From PKWO01 sp036384915 (GTDB taxonomy: Bacteria > Pseudomonadota > Gammaproteobacteria > Burkholderiales > Burkholderiaceae_D), in NCBI GenBank assembly GCA_036384915.1, contig DASVLJ010000011.1, forward strand, positions 186,001-250,000: a DNA stretch of 64,000 nucleotides, written 5' to 3'. Each line of letters begins with the position of its first letter. The stretch's first letter is position 1. This document shows, piece by piece, positions 51,319-59,929 of the stretch. The notes under the pieces are model-generated. The model was given only the letters and a program-made list of their open reading frames with translations, was not told the DNA's origin and ran no database searches. Made by a program: the position numbers and the translations under genes.

Positions 51319-51503
51319 GGGCGCCGGCGATCCTCATTGCGATCTACGGCTATGTCTCGTGGAGCAGGATTGCGGTGGAAGCTCATCCTGAACTGTCCGA
51401 CGTTACGGTGCAAACCCAAGCCACCCGCCTGAGCGACAACGTGGCGCTATTCCAAGCCCTGGGCGGGGGCTTGTGGAACCGCCAGCCTGTTGCTGCGCCT
51501 TGA
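51319..51503 (+). pseudogene. fused remnants of an RND permease N-terminus and an outer-membrane factor C-terminus
   Basis: One open frame joins two fragments. About 51319-51418 encodes ILIAIYGYVSWSRIAVEAHP, then ELSDVTVQTQ, the first helix and start of the pore domain of a CzcA/CusA-type permease. From about 51420 the frame encodes TRLSDNVALFQALGGGLWNR, the C-terminal end of a NodT/TolC-type outer-membrane factor, then a stop. Nearly the whole permease (about 1000 residues) and most of the channel protein are deleted. The three genes adaptor, permease, channel have thus collapsed, in order, by internal deletions. Confidence 0.82.
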
Positions 51504-51566
51504 GCCGAACCACACTATGCATGCGTCATGCCGCCATCATGAAATCGACCGGGAGAAAACAAGAAC

Positions 51567-51932
51567 ATGGAAATCGCACGCTATGAAATGGGGCCGCGTT
51601 TCAGTGAAATGACGGTGGTCGACGTCGGCAACGCCAAGTTGATCTGCCTGGCCGGGCAAGTGGCGGAAAACACCTCGCTCGACGTGGGAGGCCAGACACG
51701 CGAAATCCTGCAATTCGTCGACCGACTGCTGGCCAAGGCCGGTGTCGACAAGACCGACGTGGTGTCGGCACGCATCTACCTCTCGTCGGTGGGCGACTAT
51801 GCCGCCATGAATGCTGCCTGGGACGATTGGGTGGCCGGCGGACACACGCCGGCGCGCTCGACCACGGGCGCGCGGCTGATCCATCCGGATTACGAAGTCG
51901 AAATCGAGATGACGGCGGCGATCAAGGCTTGA
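51567..51932 (+). CDS. RidA family enamine/imine deaminase
   Basis: 121 residues of the YjgF/YER057c/UK114 family, trimeric enzymes that hydrolyse reactive enamines such as 2-aminoacrylate. ICLAGQVAENTSLDVGGQTREILQFVDRLLAKAGVDKTDVVSARIYLSSV is typical; the conserved Arg near the C-terminus is in TTGARLIHPDYEVEIEM. Overlaps the convergent DUF2752 gene by 11 bp. Subgroup cannot be fixed. Confidence 0.9.
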   Translation: MEIARYEMGPRFSEMTVVDVGNAKLICLAGQVAENTSLDVGGQTREILQFVDRLLAKAGVDKTDVVSARIYLSSVGDYAAMNAAWDDWVAGGHTPARSTTGARLIHPDYEVEIEMTAAIKA

Positions 51933-52251
51933 CCGCCGCCGGCTTAGCCAGGCCGGCTCCAGTCACCCGCCATCCAAGGCGTAGATACTCGGCCGCCAGC
52001 AGCGGCAATACGATGAAGACGCGCGGGTTGGTGTCCCAGGCAAGACGGAATTGCGTACGCAGACAGGCCACGATGGCACGTGTCATGCCGCAGCCCCAGC
52101 AATGCTCGAAGCCTGCAAGATCGAACAGGCAGGGCGGCGCGATTCTCAGGACGATGCCGGGCGCGGCAATCGCCAGGAGCGCGAGTGCCGTGAGCAGGCC
52201 GAACAGGAGGCGTTCCCAGCCCTTATTTTCGCAGCGGCCGGCCTTGTGCAT
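51922..52251 (-). CDS. DUF2752 membrane protein
   Basis: 109 residues from ATG at 52251. The family motif FEHCWGCGMTRAIVACLR is clear (Cys-x-x-Cys inside a short loop), flanked by hydrophobic helices (LLFGLLTALALLAIAAPGIVL and VFIVLPLLAAEYLRL). Function unknown. A GTG at 52263 is possible, but no ribosome site supports either. Overlaps the upstream TM2 gene by 29 bp, a frequent DUF2752-TM2 pairing. Confidence 0.85.
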   Translation of the reverse strand: MHKAGRCENKGWERLLFGLLTALALLAIAAPGIVLRIAPPCLFDLAGFEHCWGCGMTRAIVACLRTQFRLAWDTNPRVFIVLPLLAAEYLRLGWRVTGAGLAKPAAVKP

Positions 52252-52546
52252 CCTTGAGCGCACCGGTGATGATCAAGATAAGGTCGATCAGCGTCCAGAT
52301 ACCGCAGCCGCCCAAGGTAAGCAATTGGATCACGCCGATGCCGATGTGGCCGGTATAAAAACGGTGCACGCCGAAAGGACCGACGAAAAAGCACAGCAGC
52401 AAGGCTGCCAGCCATTCCTTGTCGGAAACCTCTCCATTCTGGATGATAACCGTGGTGGCGGCAGGTGCATGCAAGGCAGCCCCGCACTTCAGACACACGA
52501 CGGCTTGCGCTCCGGCTTCGGCGCCACACGATGGACAATACGGCAT
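52223..52546 (-). CDS. TM2 domain protein with zinc ribbon
   Basis: 107 residues from ATG at 52546: MPYCPSCGAEAGAQAVVCLKCG is a CxxC...CxxC zinc ribbon; then the TM2 domain WLAALLLCFFVGPFGVHRFY, then TGHIGIGVIQLLTLGGCGIWTLIDLI. Two membrane helices. The role of TM2 proteins is unknown. Operon with DUF2752 (overlap 29 bp). Confidence 0.9.
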   Translation of the reverse strand: MPYCPSCGAEAGAQAVVCLKCGAALHAPAATTVIIQNGEVSDKEWLAALLLCFFVGPFGVHRFYTGHIGIGVIQLLTLGGCGIWTLIDLILIITGALKDAQGRPLRK

Positions 52547-52647
52547 GCTCGCTCCCTTTCTGCTTGTTATGGAAATCAACGGCGCAGCTCGTGCACGCCG
52601 CGCCGGCGATTGTAACAGGTATAAGCTTTTGACAACAAACCACGCTA

Positions 52648-52751
52648 AGAAGCTGTTGCGAAATTAGTGTGGCTAGGCGCCGCGACGAAGACTGTACGAG
52701 TACTACGGCGAGGAGTGGCAACAACGCCACGGCAATTTCGCAACAGCCTCT
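52648..52751. repeat. short inverted-repeat element, copy B
   Basis: A 104-bp element with 18-bp terminal inverted repeats, one mismatch: AGAAGCTGTTGCGAAATT (52648-52665) and AATTTCGCAACAGCCTCT (52734-52751). The core starts GGCTAGGCGCCGCGACGAAG (52671) and contains AACAACGCCACGGC, matching the element at 5953 but with unrelated ends. It lies directly after the stop of the minus-strand GNAT gene; the right arm overlaps that stop by 2 bp. No transposase is nearby. Confidence 0.8.
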
Positions 52752-53598
52752 AAGGGGCAGCCTCAAGGTCGAGATGCGTCCCCTCCCCCACGAAACGGTA
52801 GCCGATGCGGCGGTACACGCCGTTGCTGGTCGGATTGGCCATGTCGGTGGCGAGGAAAATCGAAGAGCAACCCTGCGCCCGCAATGCCGCGCTCAAGCTG
52901 CCGACCAGCGCTCCAGCATACCCTCTGCCGCGGTGGTCCGGAAGCGTATATACCTGGCTGACGCGTGCGATAGGCAGCGTCGGCCGCCCGTGCGCCTTGG
53001 CCACAGGAACGCCATCGACTTCCCACAACCATTCAAGCGGCGCCGGCGCGGCAAGCCGGTCGCGAATGGCGATCTCGAGCGAGGCGCGGTGGTACGGCAG
53101 GCGGCATTCGTGGATGAAGGCGTCTTCCCATTCGAGCACTAGTTGATAGTCCTCCGTTGTGGCGGCGCGTATCGCGCCTTCGCCGGCTACGACGGCGGGC
53201 GCCGTGTCGAGCACGTGGTTTCCGAGACGAAAACGCTCGGAAGCGCGCATGCCGAGCCTGGCGGCAAACCGGTGCGCCGTGGCGAGGTCGCCGGCCAGCA
53301 TCAGGGGCTGCAAGCCATCCTCCGCGAGCGCATCGACCACGAGCGCGATCGCTTCATCGCCAAGTTCGGTAAAGGCAAGCATGCGCATCGGCATGGACGA
53401 GGTGATCACAGCCGCCCCGCAAGTCACACCGTCGCGATGCAGACGCGCCAGCCACAGCTTGCGTTCCACCAGTTGTGCAGGGGTCAGGCTGCGCGTGTTG
53501 GCATAGATGTGGCTGCACGACGCCGCCTGCTCAAGCAGCAAGGCATCGCTGTCGGCGCGAAAGGCGGCGGGATCGATATAACGCTGGAGCTGCATCAT
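52750..53598 (-). CDS. GNAT family N-acetyltransferase, two-lobed
   Basis: 282 residues beginning MMQLQRYIDPAAFRAD (tandem ATG codons 53598 and 53595). The C-terminal lobe (about 135-280) is a full GNAT domain with acetyl-CoA loop VSQVYTLPDHRGRGYAGALV and SSIFLATDMANPTSNGVYRRIGY. The N-terminal lobe looks like a degenerate second GNAT copy. Substrate unknown. Stop codon TAG is at the edge of the inverted-repeat element, which may act as transcript end. Confidence 0.85.
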   Translation of the reverse strand: MMQLQRYIDPAAFRADSDALLLEQAASCSHIYANTRSLTPAQLVERKLWLARLHRDGVTCGAAVITSSMPMRMLAFTELGDEAIALVVDALAEDGLQPLMLAGDLATAHRFAARLGMRASERFRLGNHVLDTAPAVVAGEGAIRAATTEDYQLVLEWEDAFIHECRLPYHRASLEIAIRDRLAAPAPLEWLWEVDGVPVAKAHGRPTLPIARVSQVYTLPDHRGRGYAGALVGSLSAALRAQGCSSIFLATDMANPTSNGVYRRIGYRFVGEGTHLDLEAAP

Positions 53599-53624
53599 GA
53601 TGGCATCGCGAATCGATTCGGAAC

Positions 53625-53650
53625 AAAAAAGCCGCCCAGAAGGACGGCTT
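53625..53650 (-). terminator. Rho-independent terminator
   Basis: On the minus strand AAGCCGTCC pairs with GGGCGGCTT around a TTCT loop, followed by TTTTTTG. It lies 20 bp after the stop of the 110-residue gene and before the GNAT start, so the two are separate units. Confidence 0.75.
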
Positions 53651-53669
53651 CCGGCGGGGTGGACTCGGA

Positions 53670-54002
53670 TCAGCTGGCCAGCGGCTTCAGTTCGCCTTCC
53701 CAAGGCTCGATGGCGAAGTCGAGGAAAATGCCTTCACGATAACTGTGTGCGCCGAACAGCTTGTTTTGGCGCGCCTGGCCGATGGCGATGCGCGACAAGA
53801 CTTCGTCTCCCGGCATGGCCATCTGTCGGAAAGCGGCCGGGTCCATTTCGATGTTGATAACTTGTCCAGGCTTTCCTGCGGGCGCATCCTGGGAGATGGC
53901 AAACTGCTGAAGCTTGCCATCGTCGGCATAGATGGGCTCGATGACATAGCGGCGGTTTCCGCCGTCGACGGAAAAGTGGAATTCATAACCGGCTCTGGTC
54001 AT
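53670..54002 (-). CDS. hypothetical small protein
   Basis: 110 residues beginning MTRAGYEFHFSVDGGNRRYV; GGAGGATAT precedes the ATG at 54002. The body contains GQVINIEMDPAAFRQMAMPGDEVLSRIAIGQ and ends YREGIFLDFAIEPWEGELKPLAS. No signal peptide or membrane helix. I recognise no family; a compact alpha/beta fold is likely. It has its own terminator. Confidence 0.65.
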   Translation of the reverse strand: MTRAGYEFHFSVDGGNRRYVIEPIYADDGKLQQFAISQDAPAGKPGQVINIEMDPAAFRQMAMPGDEVLSRIAIGQARQNKLFGAHSYREGIFLDFAIEPWEGELKPLAS

Positions 54003-54169
54003 ATATCCTCCAATCGAAACGTGCGCAAAAACGTGGAATTCAGCGCGGGTTGGAAACGAAACGATGACAGTGTCACATACACTATACACGCCACGGGAAA
54101 GGCTTGCAGAGCTTGATACAATGACATTAACATGCCAGCAGCGCACTCGTAAAATACCTCAACATCCTG

Positions 54170-54667
54170 ATGAAATCCTATCCTCTGACCGGCCGCCTTG
54201 CAAGTGGTTTCACCCTGATTGAGCTCATGGTCGTGATCATCATCATCGGCATCCTGTCGACGATGGCACTGCCGTCTTTCTACATCAAGAACGTGCGCGA
54301 CCAGGTCGGCACTATCGCCAATTTGCTGGCCGTCGCGGAAGCCCCGGTGGCGGCATCCTGGAGCGCCAGCCAGACGCTGCCGGCCAATAATGCCGTCGCC
54401 GCGCTGCCTGCCGCGGACAAGATGGTCGGCAACTACGTCAGTTCGGTAAAGATCGTCAATGGCGCGATCGACGTGACCTTCAGCGAGCGTGCCATGCCGG
54501 CCTTGAGAGGCAAGGTACTGACCTATCGGCCGGCCGTCGTGCCTGGCGAACCGCTCGTACCCATCACCTGGGTATGCGGCAACGCCGCCGCCCCGCCCAA
54601 GATGGTGGCGCAGGGCGTCAACGCCACCAATATCGATCCAACCTACCTGCCCAACAGCTGCAAATAG
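54170..54667 (+). CDS. type IV pilin-like protein
   Basis: 165 residues with a class III signal: short basic leader MKSYPLTGRLASG, cleavage before Phe14, then FTLIELMVVIIIIGILSTMA with Glu at mature position 5. The C-terminal domain has a Cys pair (WVCGNAA and LPNSC), as in PilA-type D-loops. It is probably a major or minor pilin of the twitching system, assembled by machinery elsewhere. No pil genes adjoin it. Confidence 0.85.
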   Translation: MKSYPLTGRLASGFTLIELMVVIIIIGILSTMALPSFYIKNVRDQVGTIANLLAVAEAPVAASWSASQTLPANNAVAALPAADKMVGNYVSSVKIVNGAIDVTFSERAMPALRGKVLTYRPAVVPGEPLVPITWVCGNAAAPPKMVAQGVNATNIDPTYLPNSCK

Positions 54668-54767
54668 GTATGACAGCCTGTTGAAAAACCACTGCGCAGA
54701 CCGATCCCGGGGCGCCGCTCTGCGTACCTGGTTACGCATCCGCCCCGCTCCCCGATCTCGCTTCAAT
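54668..54767. other. structured intergenic region after the pilin gene
   Basis: 100 bp between the pilin and the converging DUF885 stop. It holds a large imperfect dyad: CCCGGGGCG and GCGTA on the left against TACGC and CGCCCCG on the right, around CCTGGT (about 54700-54760). CCTGTTGAAAAACC near its left end recalls inverted-repeat element ends but no matching right end is seen. It may be a bidirectional transcript end or a decayed element. Confidence 0.35.
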
Positions 54768-56519
54768 TTAATGCATGGGGGCCAATCCACTCAGGCGGCG
54801 GATATACTTGGTTGCGATCGAACCGTGTGCGAGCATGGCGTCATGCACTGCTTGCCAGTCGCCGCCGGTCTTGGCTTTCATGTCGCGCGCCAGGGCATTC
54901 AATTCCATATTGCCGACGAAATAGGTCGAAAGCTGGGTCGACGTCAGCAGTGCGCGACGCCATTTGCCTGCGGCTTCCCCCTCTTCCTGATAACCTTCGT
55001 CCATCATCAGCTTCATGGCTTCCTGTTCGGTCATGCTGCCGGCATGGATTTTCTGGTCCAGCATGGAATTGATGATGAGGCGCAGGCGCATCTTCAACTG
55101 CTCCATCTTGGTTTCCGGTCCGCCGAAGCCTTCATCGGCCATGAATTGCTCGGCGTAAGTGGCCCAGCCTTCGACGAAGGTGCCGCTGTTGAACAAGTCG
55201 CGCACGTTGGTCGATTTCTTCACCTTGTTGGCGATCGCCAGCTGCACATAATGGCCCGGCATGGCCTCATGCACGGTCAGGTCGTTCAGCATGGCGTCGT
55301 TGTATTCGCGGAAGAACGAGGCGGCGCGTTCCGGCGTCCAATCCGCGGGGGTCGGAGAGATCGCGTAGAAGGTCGCACCATTTTTTTCCAGCGGACCGGA
55401 AGGATCGCAGTAGGCCACGGCGACGCCGCGCTGGAATTCCGGCATCACGATCACCTGGATCGGGTCTTGCGGCAGCGTCAACAAGTGATGGCTGCGCACG
55501 AATTCTCCCGCCTCGGCCAGCTTTTGCTTGGCCTTGGGCACAATGTTTGAATTGTCGGAATGCGTTTCGGCGATCTTGTCCAATACGGCGCGAATAATGA
55601 GCTTGCGCTCCACGCCATCGGTCGGCTTGCCGGGGAAATAGCTGCGATACAGCGGTAGTGCGGTTTCATACATCGCTTGCTGGGTACGCTGCAATTCGGA
55701 TTCGGCGCCGGCCAGTATCTGTTCCGGAGTCAGGTCGGAATCGAGCGCATAGCGCAGCTTTTCGCGGAAATGCTCGGCACCGATGCGGAAGTCGCCATTC
55801 GAGCGCGGCAGCAGGTCTTTCTCAAGCCAATGGCCGTAATCTTCCAGCGCGGCGGCAGCCACCTTGCGCGCCGGTGCCAGCTTTGCGCGCATCGAAGGTT
55901 CCTGTTTCAGGTATTCGTCGAGCTCTTCGCGCACCAGGGCGATGGCACCCTTGTTTTGTGCGATCGCGGTTTCGGTGAAGACGCGCGGCGGGTTCTTCAG
56001 ATTCTTCTTGGCCGCCGCCACAATGGCAGGAAACGCCAGCAGCCGCGCCCGCACCGCCTCAAGCCGCTCCTTCAGCGGCGCATAGTCGCGCGCCAGCAGC
56101 AGATAGATGCCCTGCGAGGGATTGTAATTGAGCGGTTCGCGCTGCGAAACATGCATCACCTCGATGTCGAACAGGCTGGCGTGCAACTGGTTTTGCAGGA
56201 TGGACGAATCGACGGCATCATCTGGCGACAACTCGGCGGCTGGAATCGCTTCAAGCGCGGCCAGCGTGTCGCGGTAGAGCTTGCGGTCGGCCTGTTCGCC
56301 CTTCGCGGTGTAGTCGCTGGTGCGGCTGTCATAGCGGTGGTCGCCCAGGCCGGTGGCAGTTTCCGGGTGCGCCTTCAGCAGCTTTTCGATGAAGCCCCTG
56401 GCCACCTCTTCGTAACGCAGGTCGGCCGTACCGCTTTCCGCCAGCGCCGCGCCGGGCACGCTCGCGGCGGCAAATAGCAGCGTAAGGGTACAAAATATTT
56501 TCTTTTGCTTCAAATGCAT
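54768..56519 (-). CDS. DUF885 family zinc peptidase-like exported protein
   Basis: 583 residues with signal peptide MHLKQKKIFCTLTLLFAAAS; GGAG precedes the ATG at 56519. The family motif HEAMPGHYVQLAIANKV (His-Glu and a second His, a gluzincin-like variant) is at about 410-426, followed by FVEGWATYAEQFMADEGFG. DUF885 proteins are M32-like metallopeptidases of largely unknown specificity. Periplasmic. Ends next to a structured intergenic region. Confidence 0.9.
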   Translation of the reverse strand: MHLKQKKIFCTLTLLFAAASVPGAALAESGTADLRYEEVARGFIEKLLKAHPETATGLGDHRYDSRTSDYTAKGEQADRKLYRDTLAALEAIPAAELSPDDAVDSSILQNQLHASLFDIEVMHVSQREPLNYNPSQGIYLLLARDYAPLKERLEAVRARLLAFPAIVAAAKKNLKNPPRVFTETAIAQNKGAIALVREELDEYLKQEPSMRAKLAPARKVAAAALEDYGHWLEKDLLPRSNGDFRIGAEHFREKLRYALDSDLTPEQILAGAESELQRTQQAMYETALPLYRSYFPGKPTDGVERKLIIRAVLDKIAETHSDNSNIVPKAKQKLAEAGEFVRSHHLLTLPQDPIQVIVMPEFQRGVAVAYCDPSGPLEKNGATFYAISPTPADWTPERAASFFREYNDAMLNDLTVHEAMPGHYVQLAIANKVKKSTNVRDLFNSGTFVEGWATYAEQFMADEGFGGPETKMEQLKMRLRLIINSMLDQKIHAGSMTEQEAMKLMMDEGYQEEGEAAGKWRRALLTSTQLSTYFVGNMELNALARDMKAKTGGDWQAVHDAMLAHGSIATKYIRRLSGLAPMH

Positions 56520-56556
56520 GGTTGACTCCGTAAGGTTTTGGTTTTTATCTATCAAA

Positions 56557-57519
56557 TCAAGGATGCTCGCATTCCGCGACCAAGGTCTCGCGCCGCACGA
56601 GGTAAATCCCGCTGGCCACGATCACGGCGGCGCCGGCCAGCGTATAGCCGTCAGGAAAGGTTTGCCAGACCACCCAATCGATCGCCGCGCACCACACCAG
56701 CGCCGTGTAATCGAACGGCGCGACCGCTGATGCTTCGCCGTGGCGATATCCATAGGTGATCAGAATTTGCGCAGCAAAACCCGTCGTGGCCAGGCAAATC
56801 AAAGTCGGTGTATCTTCCGCCCGCAGGGGCACCCATTCGGGAATGGCCAGGGCACCGGCGCCGGCGGCGAGCAGCACGGCAAACCAGAACACCATGCTCT
56901 CGATCGAATCGGTCTTGGCCAAGACCCGCACGGTGAGGGCGTTGAAGGCATAAAGGAGCGCCGTGCCGAGCGCTGAAAAGCCCGCCAGCCCGAACGAATG
57001 GCTGAAGCCGGGGCGCAAAATCACGAGCACGCCGACGAACCCGATTACGATCGCGCGCCAGCGCGCGGCATCCACCTTTTCCTTCAAGACCAGCACCGAG
57101 AGCGCGGCGATGATCAGCGGCGCGACAAAACAAATCGCGAAGGCGGCCGACAGGGACAGGGTGCGTAGAGCATAGGAATACAGCACCAGCATCCCGATGG
57201 CGAAGACGCCGCGCAACAGGTGCAGCGGCCAGCGCACCTTGAACAGGCCCGGCCAGGCACGACGCCATGCAATGTAGGGAAAGATCAGCGGTAGCGACGT
57301 CAACCCGCGCAAGGCGGCCACCTGCATCGCGGGATAATGGCCGGACAGCACTTTAAGCGCCATGTCCATGAAGGAGAACAGCAGGTTTGCCGACAGTACT
57401 GCGGCAATGGCGCGCAAATAGAAGGTGCGACGGCTAGGGGTCGCGACAGCCGGATTGGAAGTCAAAGCCGGGGACGAATTCAAACCCGCCTGCTGCGCAC
57501 GCGGATACGGGCGCGCCAT
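56557..57519 (-). CDS. DMT/EamA family transporter
   Basis: 320 residues, ten helices, two EamA repeats (about 35-165 and 170-305). LRGLTSLPLIFPYIAWRRAW and YSYALRTLSLSAAFAICFVAPLIIAALS resemble the S-adenosylmethionine/RhaT-like branch. The N-terminal 30 residues are polar and may not be translated; internal starts exist. The annotated start overlaps the upstream CII-like gene by 40 bp. Substrate unknown. Confidence 0.86.
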   Translation of the reverse strand: MARPYPRAQQAGLNSSPALTSNPAVATPSRRTFYLRAIAAVLSANLLFSFMDMALKVLSGHYPAMQVAALRGLTSLPLIFPYIAWRRAWPGLFKVRWPLHLLRGVFAIGMLVLYSYALRTLSLSAAFAICFVAPLIIAALSVLVLKEKVDAARWRAIVIGFVGVLVILRPGFSHSFGLAGFSALGTALLYAFNALTVRVLAKTDSIESMVFWFAVLLAAGAGALAIPEWVPLRAEDTPTLICLATTGFAAQILITYGYRHGEASAVAPFDYTALVWCAAIDWVVWQTFPDGYTLAGAAVIVASGIYLVRRETLVAECEHP

Positions 57520-57965
57520 TCTCCCAAGGCCGTCAGCGCCCCCTGGAATTCACGCTCGATCAAGTCGGCCTCGTCGGCGGTGATCACGCCATCGAGCAAA
57601 GCTTCGGATACGACTTCGGCAACGCTGCCGACCTGGCTCATGACGCGGCATACCGTCTGCGACAGATCGTCACCGGAGACCTGCTCCGGCTCCGGCACGA
57701 CGAAGGCTGCCATGCCATGGCGCGCCAGAAGGGCGTGCAGGGGCAGCAGTGCATCCTTCACGCCGCCTTCGGCACACAGCCCGACGATCTGCGACACTTC
57801 CTCGAACGAGGGATAGTGCGATTCGATTCCGGGTGCCAGCTTGTTGCGCAAGACGTTGGCCGAGATGTTCATTTTTTGCGCCAGCGCTTCGAGCCCGCCC
57901 GGATAGGCGCGCGCCACCTTGTAGAGCGCGTCATGCTGATTCATGTCCGAATATTTGCGGGTCAT
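57480..57965 (-). CDS. phage regulatory CII-like protein
   Basis: 161 residues from ATG at 57965 (MTRKYSDMNQHDALYKVARA). It matches the phage CP76/CII family: a helix-turn-helix with YPGGLEALAQKMNISANVLRNKLAP, then HYPSFEEVSQIVGLCAEGGVKDALLPLHAL. A C-terminal helical part (about 95-150) follows. No other phage gene is in the window, so it is likely an isolated or domesticated regulator. An ATG at 57944 is an alternative start. Confidence 0.8.
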   Translation of the reverse strand: MTRKYSDMNQHDALYKVARAYPGGLEALAQKMNISANVLRNKLAPGIESHYPSFEEVSQIVGLCAEGGVKDALLPLHALLARHGMAAFVVPEPEQVSGDDLSQTVCRVMSQVGSVAEVVSEALLDGVITADEADLIEREFQGALTALGEWRARIRVRSRRV

Positions 57966-58278
57966 GCCAGAGGTTTCCTTGTCGAGTGATTGCGAGAGAC
58001 TTTCCCTACCGGCAAGTATTTTACTCGACGTATCGATCTTGCGGCAAAACTGCAGCGCCGGCATGTCCGCCCGCATGAAAATGTTACATCGCCCCATGCG
58101 CAACTTTGCGATTCTGTCTACCTGTCAATCTCGACAGGGTGCAAACTCGGCAAAAAACCTTCACCATAACCGTCTGACTTTCGGTCGGGCCGGCTTGCGC
58201 ATCCGCGCGCTGGCGCCAATTGCTGTAACCGGCAAGCCTTGCCCGCGAGGCGGCCGGATTTCTTCCCGGTGGGAAAGC

Positions 58279-59448
58279 ATGCGTCACTTCGATGTTGTCG
58301 TTATTGGAGCCGGGCCGGCAGGCGCGGCGACCGCGCTGTCACTACGCAAGCATCACCCGCACCTCTCGGTCTTGCTGCTGGAAGCCAGCGATTTCCAGCC
58401 GGGACGGCCCGGCGAAACACTGTCGCTCGATGCAATTCCCTTGCTGCAGCAATTGGAAGTGTTCGATTTTTTTCTGGAACAAAACCACCGCTACGTCCCG
58501 GCGCGGGAAGACTCGCCTGCCAAGGGGCCTATCGCCGGCGTGGACTCCAGCGGCGGATGGCACCTGGACCGCGGCCGCTTCGACAGCATGCTCGCCGGCT
58601 ATGCAGCCGCTTCGGGGGCAGCCTTCATGCGAGCCGCGCTGTCGCGCGCCACGCAAGATGCAAACGGCATATGGCAATTGAATGCCGGCGCCGGCGCCGT
58701 CTCGCATGCGCTCACGGCGTCATTCGTGGTCGATGCCAGCGGCAGCGGCGCGCGTTTCGCCTCCGAAATCGGCGTTGCACAAACCGCCTACGATTCCCTG
58801 CTCTCCCTGACCCGCATCATCGAACTCGGCGGCGCAGCCAAGAACAGCAAGGCCGACAAGGCTTGCCTCATCGAAGCATTTGAACACGGCTGGTGGTATT
58901 CGATCGCGCTCGACGAGCTGCGTCTGGCGGTATCGGTGATCACCGATGCCGACATCAGCAAGCGGCTGCAGTTGCACTCCGCCGCAGAATGGGAGAAACA
59001 ACTCGATGCCGCACCGCAGACCCGAGCACGCGTCGACAAACGCGGCGTGCCCAAGGAAGTATGCATACGCGCGGCGCATACCCGCAACCTGACGAATTAC
59101 GTGGGAAAGAACTGGCTGGCCGTGGGCGATGCGGCGGCCAGCATCGATCCGCTAGGCTCGCAAGGCGTATTGCGCGCCTTGCGCTTCGGCTTGCAAGCCG
59201 GCAGCACGATCGGCGACCAGTTCGGGAAGCGCCAAAGCACGGGCTTGCAAGACTACGCGCAACTGGTGCAGGCGGAGTTCGACAACCATCTGCTGCATCG
59301 GCTGGACGACTATCGGATGGAACAGCGCTGGCCTGCCTCGCCATTCTGGGTCAGGCGCCATACTGCGCAAAGCCTGCCTCCGCATCTGGCCAAGATGGGA
59401 ACGCGCAGTACGATTTCGCTCGCCGCGAACCGCTTTCCCCAATCCTGA
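58279..59448 (+). CDS. FAD-dependent oxidoreductase of the tryptophan-halogenase/LodB-like group
   Basis: 389 residues from ATG at 58279; GGGAAA lies upstream. The FAD motif is VVVIGAGPAGAATALSLRK (about 6-24), then VVDASGSGARFASEIG and the second flavin motif GDAAASIDPLGSQGVLRAL (about 284-302), typical of halogenase-like and LodB-like monooxygenases. The Trp-halogenase WxWxIP motif is not seen, so halogenation is unlikely. It may modify a small molecule or a peptide. No cofactor-bearing partner gene is adjacent. A dyad CCTGTC-GACAGG (58121-58138) lies upstream. Confidence 0.82.
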   Translation: MRHFDVVVIGAGPAGAATALSLRKHHPHLSVLLLEASDFQPGRPGETLSLDAIPLLQQLEVFDFFLEQNHRYVPAREDSPAKGPIAGVDSSGGWHLDRGRFDSMLAGYAAASGAAFMRAALSRATQDANGIWQLNAGAGAVSHALTASFVVDASGSGARFASEIGVAQTAYDSLLSLTRIIELGGAAKNSKADKACLIEAFEHGWWYSIALDELRLAVSVITDADISKRLQLHSAAEWEKQLDAAPQTRARVDKRGVPKEVCIRAAHTRNLTNYVGKNWLAVGDAAASIDPLGSQGVLRALRFGLQAGSTIGDQFGKRQSTGLQDYAQLVQAEFDNHLLHRLDDYRMEQRWPASPFWVRRHTAQSLPPHLAKMGTRSTISLAANRFPQS

Positions 59449-59492
59449 TCGGTCTGCCCGGAACAAGGCGCGCAATCAGGTTGACGAAACAA

Positions 59493-59521
59493 AAGCCCAC
59501 AGCCCTCGCAAGCAAGGGCTG
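59493..59521 (-). terminator. possible terminator of the small HTH gene
   Basis: CAGCCCT (59500-59506) pairs with AGGGCTG (59515-59521). On the minus strand GGGCTTTTG follows the stem. The T-run is short, so confidence is limited. Confidence 0.35.
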
Positions 59522-59541
59522 CTCACTCGCGACTTCGTCGC

Positions 59542-59889
59542 TCAGTTCGAACCGGTCTGCGGCGCAGGCGGTGTCATGCCCGGATTCGGATTCTGTCCGG
59601 CCAAACGGCGCTTGTCGGGATACTTGTCGCTGATGCGATATTGGCCGCGACGGTCACCCATCAAGTTACGCAGTTCGGCGATGCTCATTTCGCTGAATTC
59701 GTGCATACGGATCAGCAAAGAAGCACCGATCGGCAGCTTGTTGTGACGGATTTTGGAAATCACCGGAGGAGTCACTTCCAAGGCACGCGACAAAGCCGCA
59801 TCGTTCTTCAGATGAAAACGCTCAATCAGCGAATCGAGCAGCCGATTGGGGTTGTAGTCATTCTGGGTGAGCAAGCTTTCTGCACTCAT
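59542..59889 (-). CDS. small helix-turn-helix DNA-binding protein
   Basis: 115 residues from ATG at 59889 (MSAESLLTQND); GGAGGAAAG lies just upstream, which rules out the ATG 12 bases earlier. The HTH core is LLDSLIERFHLKNDAALSRALEVTPPVISKIRHNKLPIGASLLIRM, an XRE-like fold, then a Pro/Asn-rich tail. Likely transcriptional regulator. A palindrome (59930-59951) lies 41 bp upstream of its start, so autoregulation is plausible. Confidence 0.72.
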   Translation of the reverse strand: MSAESLLTQNDYNPNRLLDSLIERFHLKNDAALSRALEVTPPVISKIRHNKLPIGASLLIRMHEFSEMSIAELRNLMGDRRGQYRISDKYPDKRRLAGQNPNPGMTPPAPQTGSN

Positions 59890-59929
59890 TCTTTCCTCCA
59901 TTCATTGGTCACTGGTGTGCGTGTGACCC

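Noticed and set aside
57943..58278. 112-codon N-terminal extension of the FAD oxidoreductase
   Set aside because: The extension has no conserved feature, and the ATG at 58279 has a ribosome site directly before the flavin-binding motif.
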